A stretch of DNA of 64,000 nt, from positions 50,126,347 through 50,190,346 of the forward strand of contig NC_082598.1 in assembly GCF_030936135.1 (NCBI RefSeq). Direction: 5' to 3'. A program made the position numbers and the translations under genes. Origin of the DNA: Gavia stellata (Eukaryota > Chordata > Aves > Gaviiformes > Gaviidae). The notes below the pieces were generated by a model. It did not search any database and was not told the origin of the DNA. It saw only the letters and a list, made by a program, of their open reading frames with translations. How positions within the stretch are numbered: the stretch's first letter is position 1; each line of letters begins with the position of its first letter. Of the stretch, positions 1-14,300 are shown one piece after another.

Positions 1-3000
1 ATTGCAAAAGTCTCACGCAGGATGAGCATTTTGGCTTTATTTCATGACTCACGGCAGCTCTGCTCTCTGCCAGATCAAACTGCACTGCACACTGCTTTGC
101 ACTGACTGGGCTTTTAGCCCCACACAAAATACTGCTGTTGCTGTACCGCCCAAAAGCAGGCACCCGGGGAGCTGGGGCTGCGTCCAGAGCATCTTGCTTA
201 ATCCCACAAATACCAGTCCCTGCAAAAATAGAAACACAGAGAAGCTTGCTGTATCAAGTTTCTAGTGCTCACAGCAACCAAGATAAATTAGCATTATCTT
301 TGTGGCTGGTAGATTAGATGATTTCTTTCCTGTAATGTTAACTAACTGAGGGATGTTTTTTGTCTTTTGGGGAGGCAGGGGATTTGGAGCGTATCCTTAC
401 CTTTATGACATATTGTGCCCACTTAATTTTTTGCATTGATGACCTGGAAAGTATGCTTGAAGCCAAAAACGGAGCATGTTTGCCATACATAGCAAGAGTG
501 TTGGCGGAGAGAGGCTGGTTCAGCTAATCAAGCAGCCCGCATTATTTAAAACAATCCTAAACCTCCAGCAGGCACTGCAGTTAGCACATCATCTCTGGAG
601 CTCAGCATTTGGGACCATGCTGCCATGGCAAACTCGCTGGGGTGAGACTGGGAAACAAGCAGAGGATAGAACCCTGTAGCCATGGCTCTGACACTGCCTC
701 AATTTTCATATAAGAAGTATTCAAATGGGCTTGCCAAGGCTGCTTCGGAGGCTAGTCTCCCATCTCAGGGCAGGGTTTTCATTTCCAAGATGTAGGCTTT
801 CTTTCATTTTAGTGCCAGAATTTTAATCAACTTCAAATGAATAAATGCAAAAGATTTGCCTACACGCTCACTACTGTTCACTGTAACTTTATCTTGTCTC
901 AGGTGGCTGTTGGTAAGATGCCCCACCAGCCTGCCCTGGAAAACCTGAGGGAAGACTTTTAAACCTCCTGTAATTTGGCCTGTCTTGTCAAGCGGGATGC
1001 CCAGAAGCTACCAAGGTCCTGATTTTTAAGGTGTGCAAGGCCTTTCTCAGAGACTGGCAGTCTCCCAGAAGGTGCCCAAATGCACGGGGAAATGCTGACT
1101 TCCACCCTCCGGAGCACAGCTGCCTCTCGGGAACTGGGCGGTCTCTGCGTTTTCCCATCAGAGCAACGTGGGAGTGTCAGGGCTGAGCATTTTGTTGTCC
1201 CTTGGAGGGACTGTGCCACTAAGTCCCGGGACATAAAGCACTGCACTCATTTTCTTCTTTTAGGGTAGCACCCTCTTTCATTCCTCCCAGCTCGCTCTGG
1301 TTTAACCCCATTTCCCACAAGCAGGGGTTGTTTGATACTGGCCACTCAGTCTGTGTGTCCCCTTCTCAAAACCTTTGAAACCCACAGGTCAACAGCAAGC
1401 CATAGGTCAACATTACACCCAAGCATAAAGGTCTCCGATACATCCCATTCCAGGAAAATCAAGCCCAGTAGAGGCAAGAGACCTCCTGGCAGAACCCCCC
1501 TTCATCCCTGCAGTGCCATCAGCCAAAGCCACAGAGCCACAAGGCAATGTGGGGTGCTGGCTCTGCTCTCCACGAGACCACTTGTTTTTCTCCTGCCCTG
1601 AGCGCCCTCGGGATACGCTTTTGCCACCATGAAGGAAAAGCTTCACAGGGAACGGTAGGCTTGTGACATTCAGCGCACACCTTTCCTGCAGTGAGTGGAT
1701 ACTGCCAATCCCTTTGGAAAGCCCTAGGGCCGGCTGTGGCAGCATGTCTACTGCAAACCAGCTCTGGGCAGCCACAGATTGCAGCATCTAGCACAAATGC
1801 ATGACCCAGCTACTTTTTTTTCTGGGAAACAAAGATGTGTGAGCCTTGGAACCATGACTATTGGGCTCTTGCTTCTTAGGAGTGGAGCTGCACTGATCCA
1901 GCCAAACATGTTCCCCGTGGCCTTGTGGCTTTTTGGGAAGTACCAAGGGGCAGATGACACCAACATGAGCAGACAGCACTGCCTGAGCTGTCTGGGAGGG
2001 AGACGGGGAAGGTGCAGGGGATGCTGTCATGCAGGGGATGCTGGGTGTCATTGGCATTGTGTCCCACATGGCTGGCGGAGAAGCTGTCCCGAGCAGGCTG
2101 TGTGGTGTGGAGATACTGGGATAAAGATAAGGCAGCCCAAAATCTTCAGCATGTGTGAGCCATCCACATAGCTAATGTATGCCAGGATGCAGATTGCTTT
2201 ATTCATGAAGAAAACACACATACTTAACCTGGCATGCCCCATCACAGCCCCCATCTCCAATTAAGGCTGTCCCAGGCCTTTTGGGGAGATGATAAAGGCT
2301 GTAGGAGATGAAAGGTAACTGGGACAAGCTCGAGAGCTGTGAAATTCTTCCCCCATTAGCCACACATGAATATAACCTGCCAGGCTGTTTGGTTTTTCAG
2401 AGATAACCCCGGGGTTACGCACTCAGGAGTGCAGTCTGTCTGAGCCTGCCAGCACCTCCCAGCCTCGGTGAGGTGGGAGCCCCAAGCCCAGGCAGCCTCC
2501 AGGGCAGATCACAGCACAGCATGAGGACCAGAGGGCATGGTAAATAACTGGGGCTTATTTAAACAGCCCCAGCCTGGCAGCAAAAGGTAAAACAGCAGGA
2601 GTGAGACTTTGGCAGCTGTTGGCCTTGCAGGACTACCACGAAAACAGCCGCCAGATGTTTTCTCGAGCGCCCTGCCTACCCCCAGCAGAAGGGGTGAAGT
2701 AAGATGCTCAGCCTCAGTGCGGACACCCGGGGTCTATCCGCTCAGGGGGTGGCTGGTGTTACATAGTCACTGCTGAGCGATGCCAGCCTGGCAGGGCACA
2801 AGCACTTTGGTCTGGACTGTGCCCCCAGGGTACCTGAGAGGCCATCGAGCACCTGCCAAGGCCTGGCAGTGTCCCAGCAGGATGCTGGGGGAAGGTTTCT
2901 TCACAGAGGGGAGTCTGACCCCCACAGCCACCTGGAAGGGACACGGGGGCCTGGCAGCTCCTCTCTTTGGTTGCAGCTCAAGGGCTGGCAGGGGCTTGTG

Positions 3001-6000
3001 TTGACTTTGTGCTCTGGGGCTGCACGGGCATGTGTACAGAGCTCAGCACCCTGCACAGCAGCTTTTCTCAGAATAAGCCCAGGACTTCAGCCCTGAAGCT
3101 GGCAGCGCTCACAGCACGCCAGCTCCATGTGATCGCAGACCCCACAGCTGCCCTCCCGCTCCCCATGCAATGAGGGCAGGGGATGCTCCGGGCCAGGCAG
3201 GGAAAGGCCCCACTGGGTCCTGTAATATGTGCCACCTACTAGGGGGGAGCTCCAAGACCCTTCCTCAGATCCCCTGTTTCACTATCGCAGTCCTGCCCTT
3301 GGGCAAAGCAGAAGGACTATTCCCATCAGCTCACCGTTGGGCAGCGTTAAGGTGATTAGTCTGAAATTCCTTGATGCTCCATTTCTGGCTTTTGGAGACT
3401 AATCCCTGACCATGCCCAGTTTCCTGCACTTCTGTGGAGATAGCAAAGCTTTCTACTGCTATGTTGAGCCCTTGTTTCACTTTGCTCTTGAACACCACTT
3501 AAACGGTAGAGAGATATAGAATGGAAACATAGCGGGCCAGGAGCAGAAAGGAGGAGAAGGCTGGGCAACTGTCTGCAGCTGGTTTCCCAAGAGCTCTGCA
3601 TGAGTTCAGGGAGAGGATTGCTGCCAGAGGATTTTCGGTGTGTTTACATTGCATCTCCACTGGATATGAAACAGGCACTTTAACTCAGTGGACTCTTTGC
3701 CAGCCTTTCAACCACCTCTGCAGAGCTGCGGCTCCTCTTGCATTTCCAAGAAGGGAAGTACAGTTTTCCGCTGCCGTACCCCAGGCCTGCCTAGAGGAGA
3801 AGTCTGGGTTAGACTAAACTCTGCGCCAACAGGGACCCTGAGGAAAGGGCTGCACAGAGGCACTTGCATAAGACGCAGCTGCCTCTCCCTGAGGCGGATC
3901 AGCAGCGACCTCCCAGGGAGTCCAGACAGCCAGGGAAAGGGAAACCTTGCAGTCCCCAGAGGGATGACAGGGAGGCCACAGTGCTGCTTGCTGAAGGCAT
4001 CTTCTGGAAGGCATTTGCTCACCATGTTTGTTTGAAGCCTGGAGTTAAGATTGAACTAATCAGGCATTAGCCTCGTGCACCCCAAAGAGCACTTGCCACC
4101 AACGCAGGGGACTTTGCAACAATATCCATGGAGCACACATCTCTGTTGGCTACAATAGCTCAATGTGAGCACCTGCTTGCTTTTTCCTCCAAATTGAGTC
4201 CAGGCTGAGACTGAAAGGGATTAAACAACTGCAAAAATTTGGAGGGAGCTTGAACATCCTCTCCACAAGATGAAAGGGAGAGCAAGGTTAGGACACGGTT
4301 TACTTACAGGTTAAAAAATAGTCTCCAAAAATCCAGAGTCACATGGGCATACAGTAGCTGGCTTGCCACTTTGGCACGCGGCTTATCTAGGATGCTCCTT
4401 CCGGATGCCAGTCTGCCTCTTGCAGCCTTTAGCTTATCCCAGAAAGGAGCACACTTTACTTCATGCTGGGGCCCATAGACCAAGATATCTCAGATGACCT
4501 GGTAAAAGAGCTCAGGAAAGCTCAGGGGCCTCTTTTGGATGACCTTCGGTCACTGTGGGACGCAGTCACTGAAACAGAAACTGGGTCATAACCTCTGGTA
4601 AGAGCAAAACTCATCTGGCATAGGAAAGGCAAACTGTGAGGGAGTCTCCAGTCGCTGCTCCAGTTTTTGGAGCTGAAACCTGACTTTGATCTGCCCCTGA
4701 ATTTACACCTTGCTCTGACACTACCGTCTGCACTGGCTTTGGGTCAGACGCTTCAGCCCAGACTGCAGGACATTGCCTGTGGACAGGACGATGATAAGCA
4801 CCACTGCAGAGTCCTGTGAGACATGGAAACTTATGAAAACCATCTTTTCCCCTCTCCCTGTGATGTTCCCTAAACCAGGCCAGCACAGTAGCAACCCATG
4901 ATGAGAATGCTATGGCTGCCTGTGCCTCGAAAACCTCACCCAGGGAGGCAAAGGCTGAGGCCGGGGAACTTGGAAGGGCAGCAAGGAGAGCTGTGCCCAC
5001 CACAGGGCATGGGACATCCCAGAGGGAGGCCTGGGAGGGCTGTGCAGCTTCTGGGCTCCTACTTTGGTGGCCAAGCTTGGTGACCTCTTGGATGACATTC
5101 TGACAGCAATGCTTTTGCATTTGAAGCACGGCACACGTGCCACACAACTTGAAGGGCTGCCTGGCACTCTAGGAAGCAATAAGAAACACAGCTGGCAAGC
5201 AGCTGGACTGGGCCAAGCAATCCGGTGTGTGTGGCTCAGCAGGCAGGACCACTCTTCATCACCCAGGGGTTCCATGGAGGCCAGCTCAAGCTCTGGGGAC
5301 TGCCCGGGAGAATGACCCCTCTCCTCTTGCAGCCCGGCGTAGGGCAGGCAAAGGACAGTCTCCACAGTGCCTTTGAGACCCAGCACATGTCACTCACCCC
5401 ATGTGAGTCTCCTCGGGAGTGAAATGTGACACTGAGTGTGTGGGGCAGGTGTCACCTCCTTGCATACCAAGCCCCACTGCCCCAGCCCATGTGTCCATAT
5501 GAGGCATTCCCCAGCTGCCCGTATCACTATTTCAGGACCACTTGAATTCCTGGATCTTATCAGGCTTTTTCTAGGCATGTGAGCCCTTGAGCTCAAATGC
5601 CACTAGGCCACATCTGGGCCCTGCCCATGCGCTGAGCCAGCTGCACAGAAGTTGGGGTGCCAGCATTGACGTAAAGGGCAGCTTTTGGATGATGAACTGG
5701 TGTTTTGCTCAGAGGATCACAGAAATCACAGACTTTTAGGCTGCTACTTCTCATGGCCCTGTTTATTATCAAGCAGAGACCCATTTCACCTGCCACAGTG
5801 CAGGAACCTTTGATTTTTACAGCAGTGATGCTCACCAGTGCCCTCGCTGCCAGTCCCAACTCTCCCAGTAGAGGGTGGTTGGAGTTACCAATGCTGCCCA
5901 GGTTCTCCAGCTGAAGCACGTGGTTGGGGAAGCGTCATCTCCGGATGGCTGTCACTACCTGTCCCTGCAGGTGATTTCAAGCTATTTGCAGACCCCAGGA

Positions 6001-7280
6001 GCATTTCTACACAGGAGCCCGTGGGTAGGGAGGAGGAGTTCAGCAGCCTTGCTCTTTGCTCTGCTGCTATCCCTCTGTCCATAGGATTTTGCCTTCTATG
6101 AAGATTTCTAGGGAGAAATTCCAATATATCTGTGACACTGAGCAAGCTTTTTGTGAGTCCTTAAGCTTAAATGTGGTCCATCTCCCCCCGCACCCTGTCT
6201 GGTAGGGAGCTATGGCAGATGCCTGAGGAAGAGAAGAGCTGGACAAGCCTGTAGTGATTCCTCTCCGGATTAGTTTCCCAGCCAGCTCAATTTGCAGATC
6301 AAGGATTTCCTGAAAAGGCGGCAGCATCTTTGTGTGCAACGGTGGCATTTTTTCTTCTGTGAATGTGTCTGGTCCCTTTTTGACCTCACAGCAGTTTTCA
6401 GCATCCACAAGATCCCGTGACAGGGAGTTGCACATTTCACGTACACCTCCTTTAAAAATAGAAAAAAATAAGAGTGGTCTGCTGCTAGCAGCTGATGGGA
6501 TGCCAGGATCTCTAATATAATATTCATTCACATAGTAAGTCTTAGACCAGAGTGAGCGGTGAAACAAACCAGCCAAACTTAAGACAACAGCGCAGATGGC
6601 AGCTGAGCATGTCGTAGGTAACAGCAATACCCAGCACGAGCCCATCTGGTCCGCAGCAGGAGCTGAGACAGGCAGGAATCTTCAGAGGTGCAAGAGTCAC
6701 ATTGCGCGCCATGGGCAAAGGTCTGCGAGCCAGATCACTTGCACACAGCCCACAGATAGGCTTATTTGCTTTATGCAGAATAAGATACCTCTGTATTAGT
6801 AAGAGATGCATGTGTTTACCTTAGATAAGGATAACTTGGCTTTCGCATATTTGATTGCTTCCTACAGATCAGGACAATTTTATATTAGTAATAAATTAAT
6901 TAATGGAGGGACTTTGCTCTGAGACAGTGTAGTGAGCTCCTGCTCATCTACTACTTCCTATCTGCAAAAGTTCTGAGACCTTTACTAAACCATCTGAAGA
7001 GTCATCCTTGTTTTCTTTCTTTCTTTCTCCTCTCTTAGCCACGTAATACTGGATTTCATACGACACTGATATATGAGTTCTCCATGTCTTATCTGCCTCT
7101 CATCATTCTGTATTTGCTCATTCTAGCACATACTCTTAATTTTAAGCACTGGTTTTTCGCCTGTTCCTGTGAGAGCCTTGGTCCCCTAAGATGGGTCTAT
7201 GAACTCCCACAGACCACATCAGGGGGATCAGTAGCCATCGATGCTTTCAGGGGGCAACAGTTTCAAATGGGGAAATGTAA
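1..7280. other. Intergenic DNA upstream of PPP1R3B, no gene recognised
   Basis: I find no recognisable protein domain, conserved exon, tRNA or rRNA here. Open frames exist on both strands, the longest being 192 codons on the minus strand at 6067-6645, but none shows a known motif, and frames of that length are expected by chance in this much sequence. Small-scale structure includes a short near-tandem repeat around 2014-2050, where GCAGGGGATGCTG occurs twice, and a (TTTC)4 run at about 7012-7027. In the human order of genes as I recall it, the next gene beyond this side of PPP1R3B is TNKS, so this is probably the PPP1R3B-TNKS interval. A non-coding RNA could lie here unseen. Confidence 0.6.
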
Positions 7281-7800
7281 TAGAATCATACAATCATGGA
7301 CAGCATGGAAGGGAGCTCTGGAGGTGTCTGTCCCCTCCCCACTCCTCATGTGAGGGCCAGGATGTTTGGGGCTGCATCCAGGCAAGACTTGATGGTCCCC
7401 AAAGACGGAGATGCCACCACCTCTCTGGGCCATGTACTGCTGCCCCATTCTTCTGGAGCGGAGTGGTTTCCACCTATCCCATCAGAGGTCCCTGTGTTGC
7501 AGAAGTGCCTGTTGGATCTGGTCCTTTCACTGGGCACCTCTGAGAAGGTTTGGCTCTGCATGCTCTGTCTACCTCTCAGGCAGTGGAAGATGCATCTGCG
7601 GCCCCTTCAGCCATCTCTCCTCTGGGCTGAAGAAGCCCAGCTCCCTCAGTCTCTCCTTATACAACATGTGCTACACACTCTTGCCAACCTGATGGCTGCT
7701 GCTGGGCTGCAGCTTGTCACCATTTCTCTTGTACCGGGGGCCCAGACCAGGCACAGTGCTCCACATATGGCCTTGGTGGTGGGGAACACAGCCCTGACAA
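7281..7800 (-). mobile_element. CR1 LINE fragment (3' end), degraded
   Basis: On the + strand the block opens with AGAATCATACAATCATGG, the reverse complement of the ATTCTATGATTCT repeat that ends CR1 elements. It continues with typical antisense CR1 3'-region phrases: a GGAGATGCCACCACCTCTCTGG block near 7405-7430, a CCCAGCTCCCTCAGTCTCTCC block near 7640, and GGGGGCCCAGACCAGGCACAGTGCTCC near 7735-7763. The element therefore lies on the minus strand with its 3' end at about 7281. It is 5'-truncated, as most CR1 copies are, and carries no intact reverse transcriptase frame. The left edge is sharp; the right edge fades and could be off by tens of bases. Confidence 0.85.
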
Positions 7801-8139
7801 TGATTTAAGATCCTCAAACTTTGGAATGACCCAGAAAAGGCAATTAAAGCTGGAGTGTGGTGCAATGCCTTTGACATATCACAGCCACACCATCTGATCA
7901 CGAGGCGCTAACATGCCCATAAGGGAGAGTGGGCTGTAAAACAAAGGAAGTCCACTCAATAAAGAGGACGCATGCTCGCACAGATAAGAAATGCTGGGGG
8001 CCAGCAGCACCATGATACACAGCGCTCAGGCCCGTGACAGACTGTCCACTGCAGTGACTGTACCAGATGGGGACATTGCCTGCTTTGCAATGTTGGTGTC
8101 AAGCATCCTCCCTGCCCCAAGGCATCTGCCTCCAACCCT

Positions 8140-8335
8140 TTATTTAGAGATTTATTTTAAATACACTATTTAACTTTAGAAATCTCTATGGTTTGCTTTG
8201 CACTTAAGTCTTAATTTGCAATTTATACTTTATATTTTGTATTACAAACTGTATATTGTAGTTATGTACAAACATATTTACTGCCATATAATAATATACA
8301 TATGTATTTTCATATTTACAGGTGTCTAATGAAAC
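8140..8335. other. AT-rich block with ATTTA pentamers and a 9-bp inverted repeat
   Basis: The composition changes abruptly from mixed to strongly AT-rich between about 8140 and 8335, then returns. The left part holds TATTTA and ATTTA-type motifs and an inverted repeat, TAGAGATTT at 8145-8153 and AAATCTCTA at 8180-8188, separated by 26 bases. The look resembles an AU-rich 3' UTR or a decayed simple repeat. I see no adjoining coding exon on either strand, so no function is assigned. Confidence 0.4.
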
Positions 8336-11300
8336 ATATGCCCCCCCTATTACCCTGACTACAAGGCAGCCATGAGCCAGGAGTACTGACGAACTTGGCC
8401 CCCAGCTGATGTGAGAGCTGAGGCCGAGAGCAGCCAAGCACCGACATGCGGAGCCAGCTCCGTGATCGAAGCCCCTGGGTTAACCAGAGGCCACTGATTG
8501 CTATTTATAGCTGCCTTAGTTCACGTTTAAGCGGAGGCTTTAAAAAGCTCAGAGGCAGTTTGGGTGCCAGGGTAGCTTCGTCCTGCACGTGTGGCACATG
8601 GTTCCTTGCACGAGAATGGTGCAAAGCCCAAATTGTGTCATTGCACAGGCTGGATCAGGCCCTGGTTGTCGGGGAGGCCACAAACAGCTTGCGTTAAGCT
8701 GTTAATCAAATAGTACTTGATTATCTGATTTGATTGAGCTAACTCTGCCTACCTTTTGGAGGACCCAAGCAAGTCCCTTACCTGAGCAAAGCCCACCACA
8801 ACCACAACTCTAGTGGCTGCGGGACTGAGGGCTACAAAGGTTGTCCCAAAACTGTCAAACAGCTCAAACCCATCTCATGGCAGCAACGACCTGAGCTGCA
8901 TTAGGCCTTGTAAGGGCTCCCGTGGAGGGTCCAACCAGCAATGACCTTGAGGGAGGGGAAGTTGGAAGACTGGACTTGAAGTCATTTCAAGACCATGCAA
9001 TCAAAGAGAGTTGAGAAAGTTGGCAGGGTTTGAAGTGGGTCAGCCCTCCGTGGGGCAGCCAGCCTAGATACACAGCCCTTCTCCAGGACATGACAGCACC
9101 TTTCTGTCTCTGGGACATGCTGATGACAAGATCCAAAGCAGTCTGTGAGTCTCAGATGATGAGGTTACAGCAACCAGCTTCAGAAAACACAGCGTTTGGT
9201 CTTTTCCAGGCTGTTGCCACACTGGGAGCCTGAACGTCACAGGAGACCCTGTGTTCTGAAGTGACCCTTACACAAATGCAAATAATTGGTGCAGAGAGTT
9301 CGGTATTGCCTGCAATTTTTCAGCATTGCACTATTAGTTTTGATGGAGCGGTACTGCACAAAATTGGACTAATGCAGTGGGAATCAAAGTATTTTTGAAA
9401 GACTGGGAAAGATGGCCTATCAGTAGAGCCTGAGTGGCATTTGGCTTTTGGAAAAAACACCTGAGTTAACATTGCAGTTCTGGAGGTGAAAAAAGATCAA
9501 AACCTAAGCCAGCTCAAAATCTGCGGGACCAGGTTCCTTTTTAATCTGCAACTGAAAAGCTTGGCAGTAGATGATGTTCTGCTCTTTGAGCTTATTTGAG
9601 CATAAGGTATAACACTGAACTCTTACATCTTTCCATACAGACAGATTCTTAACCCTAGCATGCATATCTTTGTGCAGGAGTGTGTCCATGCGGGTACATG
9701 TGTGACGTGAGAGTCACACTGATGCCCACATTGCTGTCCTCTTGCACAAGACACGAAAAAGCAATATTGCATTCAATTCCTTTCTCAAAAAACAGTAATC
9801 CAAAATACAGCAGTCACCGGGGGACGTTCAGCTGCTATGCACTATTGCACCTCTTCAAGAGTTGTCTCTCATTTATCAGGAGCAGGTAAGTCAGCAAATC
9901 CAGTTCCCAGCCTATTGCGATGACTTTCAGAACCATCATATTCATTTCAACTTTGATTTTCCTACAGTCCCTGACTATTGCTGCTTTTTTCCAGCTTTGC
10001 TGGTGCCACCTGGTTCAGGTCGCTATAGGCTGGTCTCCCATCTTACAAGGCCAAAGACCTTCTCCTTTGCCACCTGCTGTGTCTGCACAAACTTGACCTG
10101 CCTTCCAGCACTTTAATTTCTGCTCAGGAACAGTGGCATCCAGGGAAACTTGATGGACACCAGTTTGTTTTACTTTTGGGAGGGGGTTGCATTTTCTTTA
10201 CGCTGGTTTTCGGCCACCGCAGGATCCCAGCTGTTGCTGCTCAAGGCTGGCAGCACCCTCCTCTTCCGCATGCCATCCCATGCAGCAGAGGGAAGCTGGG
10301 CAGATCAGTAATAGGACATGAGCAAAGACTAGAAGAGGAGGGATGAAGGAGACAGCCAAAAATGCTTGCAGGCTCCATGGGCCTGGGACATGCGCCATTC
10401 CCAGCTGTCAGCACTGGAACGCTGCTTACTGTACTGTCCGATGGCCTGACTTCCTCCTCCTCGACCAGAGCCAGCAGCACGCTTCTTATGAATAACTAGC
10501 CTGCTTTCCAGGTCCTGTCAGAGTTATTCCTGACCTGGGTGTGTCTCTTGTCTGCAGGCACACTTCCTAAATTCTGCCTCATGCAATCCAAGTTTAGAAG
10601 TCCTTTAGAAGCTCTGGTGCAAAGATGCTGTGCATAACCGAGCCCTGCTAGGTGCAGATGAGATTAGCCAAATCTTGCGAGATCAGGCAGGGAGAGAGCT
10701 GTCTCTGCAGGATCCTAAGCACTCAGGGGAGGAGGCAATGCTAAGCTACCTGCAGCCAGTGGAGGTATTTGTATGTACCAAACCTGGGATCTCAAGTGAC
10801 CGACTTAGCTGCATTTTGTGTGCAACTTCAGAAGTACAAGAACCCCAGAGAGGTAATTTTTGCTAGCAGTCAGTTTCTGCAAGAAAGAAACTTCAAGCTT
10901 CTGGATAATTGGGTAAATCATTGAATATCACCAGGGGTTTTTTCCTGCCATTAAATTAAAAATTCCAAATAAAAAGGCCAGATTACACTTGAAAAATGTT
11001 TTTAAAGAATGCAAAGGCTGATGATGGGAGTAGCTCCAGTTGACCTCCTTCCCCAGCACCCTCTGCTCAGTTCTTGCCTTTACTGTTGACATCGCCTTTG
11101 GTACTTGCTCGAGATACCATTTAAAAGTCAGCCATCTTGTTCCTGCTGATTTTCAGATTCCCTCTATAGTGAATGCACAGAGATAGGCAAGTCCGGAAAG
11201 CAACAGATCCCATCTTTCATTGACACTAATCTTAAGATGAGACAAAATGCTTCATGGAGGGATGGACCATTCTCTGCTGCAGCAGAGCGAGCCTGGATAC

Positions 11301-14300
11301 TGACAGAAGCTCAGCTGAAGGCATGAATCCCTGAAAGGAGCTTAGGATCATATTTATCATCAAGAGCTACGTGCACCCCTCAGTCTGGCCTTTTCTTTCT
11401 CAGCCTTCATCAGCATACAAGTGACTTACAGGCAAAGCACAGTCTCTCATGCAAAGGTAAGCCCTCCGAGTTCCCTGGCCTGGAAACATGCAAGTTCCCA
11501 AGACATCTGCCCCACCAAATAAGGATTGCAGTCCTTGTAGGGCACCAAAGTTAAAATACACATTGCTTCGCTATGGCTTATGCATCTAGGGCAGATCCAA
11601 GTCCAGCCAGTCAGACGCTTCTATGGTGTAAACAAGGCAAGCTGTCAATGCGGCTGGACTGATTCAGCCTGCCTGAGAGGAGCTGGGCATCCCTCTGTCT
11701 CTGCAATCACATCAGTGTGTCAATGGAAATAGCCCCCATTCCTTTTCATACTCTTACACCTCCAGCCCAGCCCTTGCTGCCCCTCTCCTGCAAGAGCACA
11801 CAGGGAATTTGGAGGATTTGAGGTTCTAGTCCAGGCTGTGTCTTTACGCTCCTTTTTTCCTTCATGTAGGAGGGCATGTACTGCTTACAGACAGTAATTG
11901 TTGAGTTTTGGGGGTTTTTTGGTGTTTTTTTTTTTAAACACATCGTATCTGCACAACTGGGTACTCCTGGATTCAAGTAAACAGCAGAAGGTATGGAAAG
12001 CCATCGTGTTTCTCTGCATTAACTGAAGAGTAACAAAGAAAAGTTTCTGGGAGATCAAGCCAGACGTCTCCTCAGTGCATGTTCACTAGGGGAAGGGATG
12101 CTCTCAAGAAAAAAAAAAATAAGGACGAGTACATAGTTACTGCACTGCTTTGTGCAACCTTGGGGCAAACAACCGACCTCCTTTCTTTTGCTATGATTCT
12201 TCCAGGACTTCACTGATGGGAATGAAATCTGTAGACTGCATGAAGGCAAGGTCTTGGAGCAGCTCCTCTGGAAAGAACGTCATAGATGTTGAGAAAGCAG
12301 GAGATACCCTTTTCTTCTTGGAAGGACTCACCCAATCTTAGGTTCTAGTCTCTGGGGAAAAGGTTGTTTTAAGCTGGTACCCTGCATATAGTGCCTCACC
12401 TTAGCACCACTTTTTCGACAAGCACATTGTATGCCTGGCCAAGGACTTACCTCTTTGTTGTTCCTGCCTGTCATTTGGTCACTTTACTGTCATTTTGTCT
12501 CCTTGTGCTGCCCATTGGGCTCTTCCTTTGCTGGAAGCCCATTCCCTTTTTCTCTGTGGGTAACAGCTTTCCTTAAGGCATCTGTAGTAACTTATTTGCA
12601 TTCATTCCCTTCCCCATACCGTCCCCCTTTTGCAAGGATTTTTACAGTTTCTCTTGCTGGGCATTTTTATTATTAAGAACCATAGTTTTGTACTACCTAG
12701 TCTTTTTCTACAACACACAGTACCAGGCCAGGCTTTGCATCTGGCCCTACACTACCTTCTCTGTGCGTGTTGGGCTGGAATGGAAGGTGCCATGGTCTTC
12801 AGCAGGGCAGAGTACATGTTCCTCAGGGTGCTTGCCCATGAGCACATACAAGATCCAAAGGGAGCCATGCCAAGGTAAATATCCTACCTCGGGCCTACAG
12901 CCAATGTACTGAAGTAACTCCTCATTTCCAGACAGAGCCAGGAGAAGCAGTGGGGCCTCTGCACAGCTCCCCAAAGTGCAGTCAAGACCCTTAACCAAGA
13001 GCAGGATTTCTTTTGATACTGGGGCACACTGAATGCTCTTTGCTTAATTTCCTGGGATAGCCACAGGAGTTTGAGACCTATGGAAATAAAAGAGGGGAAT
13101 CCCATCATCCAACAAGACTCCAAGTCTTTTCTTTGGTGGAGCTCTGTTTGCTGTGACCCTGCAGGAGCTGGACAGGGGCCTGGGACCACAAGGAGCTCCC
13201 AAGCAACACACGTCAGATCTCAGCATGCAGTTGCAGCTAAGACCAAGTTGGCTGGTGAAACACAGAATGAGAGAAGCCTCGTTTCCTACAGATTTCTGTC
13301 ATGCTGTCCCTCTCTCCCACTTTTGTTATCCCAGCTTTCTCCACCGCTCCAAGACCAGCCCCATGACATGTGCTATAGCTGGCTAAGGCGCTGTCAGTGC
13401 TGGCTGGCCAGCTGGTACAGACACTGACTGGCCAGCGGACCACCACAGCCAGGCCCCACTCCACTTCTGCTTGGTGAGGATGCTCACTGGGTCTCTCCCC
13501 ACCAGCTGTTGATTCTCACAAAACTTAAAAGAGGTCTGTAAGCTTCCCACCCCCCTGTCAAGTGTGGCTGAAACCCACTGGTTCGTCAAGAAGGGATGAG
13601 GGACTGACACACACCCAGCTCAGCAACGGATACATCCTTTTTGGAGGATAGCACGTCATGCTGCTGACTGCCACTGCTCCTGGGGCATTACACTGGCCTG
13701 GCTGCCTCTCCCACCATGTGCCAGTGCTGCCCAAAATAGCCTCTTCTGTTTCAGTCAGGCTTTCCTCCCTGACCACATGCCCTCAATGACAAAAATTACT
13801 CCAAAGTTAGTTTCTCCCTTCGCATTTTGATATGAGGCAACATCTGATTGACGTTACTTCAGAGTCACCCTCACAGCCTTGTCACAGGCAGGTGGACTTT
13901 AAAAAAAACCCTCCTCTGCTTGGTGCAAGTCTGGCTCAAAGGCTGCAGCCGCACTTTCTCAGCATTGCCAATTTGGAAATTGCTGACAAGCGCCAACATT
14001 GCAACATCACCAGCCGCACCACCACGGCTGGCACCGTCTGCCTCTGTGGGCTGCTGCGGCGAGCACAAGGAGCGTGGCACCTCCACCACCATCCCAAGGA
14101 CTTCCAGCAGCCAGGGATGGAGACCTCCCCCAAACCACGCCACCGGGCACTCCTGGCTGGGCTGGGGCCACAGTTGGGTGTGGAGGTGCAGGGGGCTGGA
14201 GCCCCTGTGCCCATCGGCAGTGATGGGGGATGGCAGCTGGGGTGGTGGGGAGAAGGAGGTAGCAGGAGGGGGCTGCTGATCTGGGAGAGGGCACGAGGTG

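Noticed and set aside
4611-5147. 178-codon minus-strand frame, overlapping other frames on both strands
   Set aside because: Multiple overlapping frames on both strands reflect local depletion of stop codons rather than a gene.
6067-6645. 192-codon minus-strand frame beginning at a true ATG
   Set aside because: A frame of this length is expected roughly once by chance in 64 kb over six frames. I recognise no motif and see no supporting promoter or splice signals.
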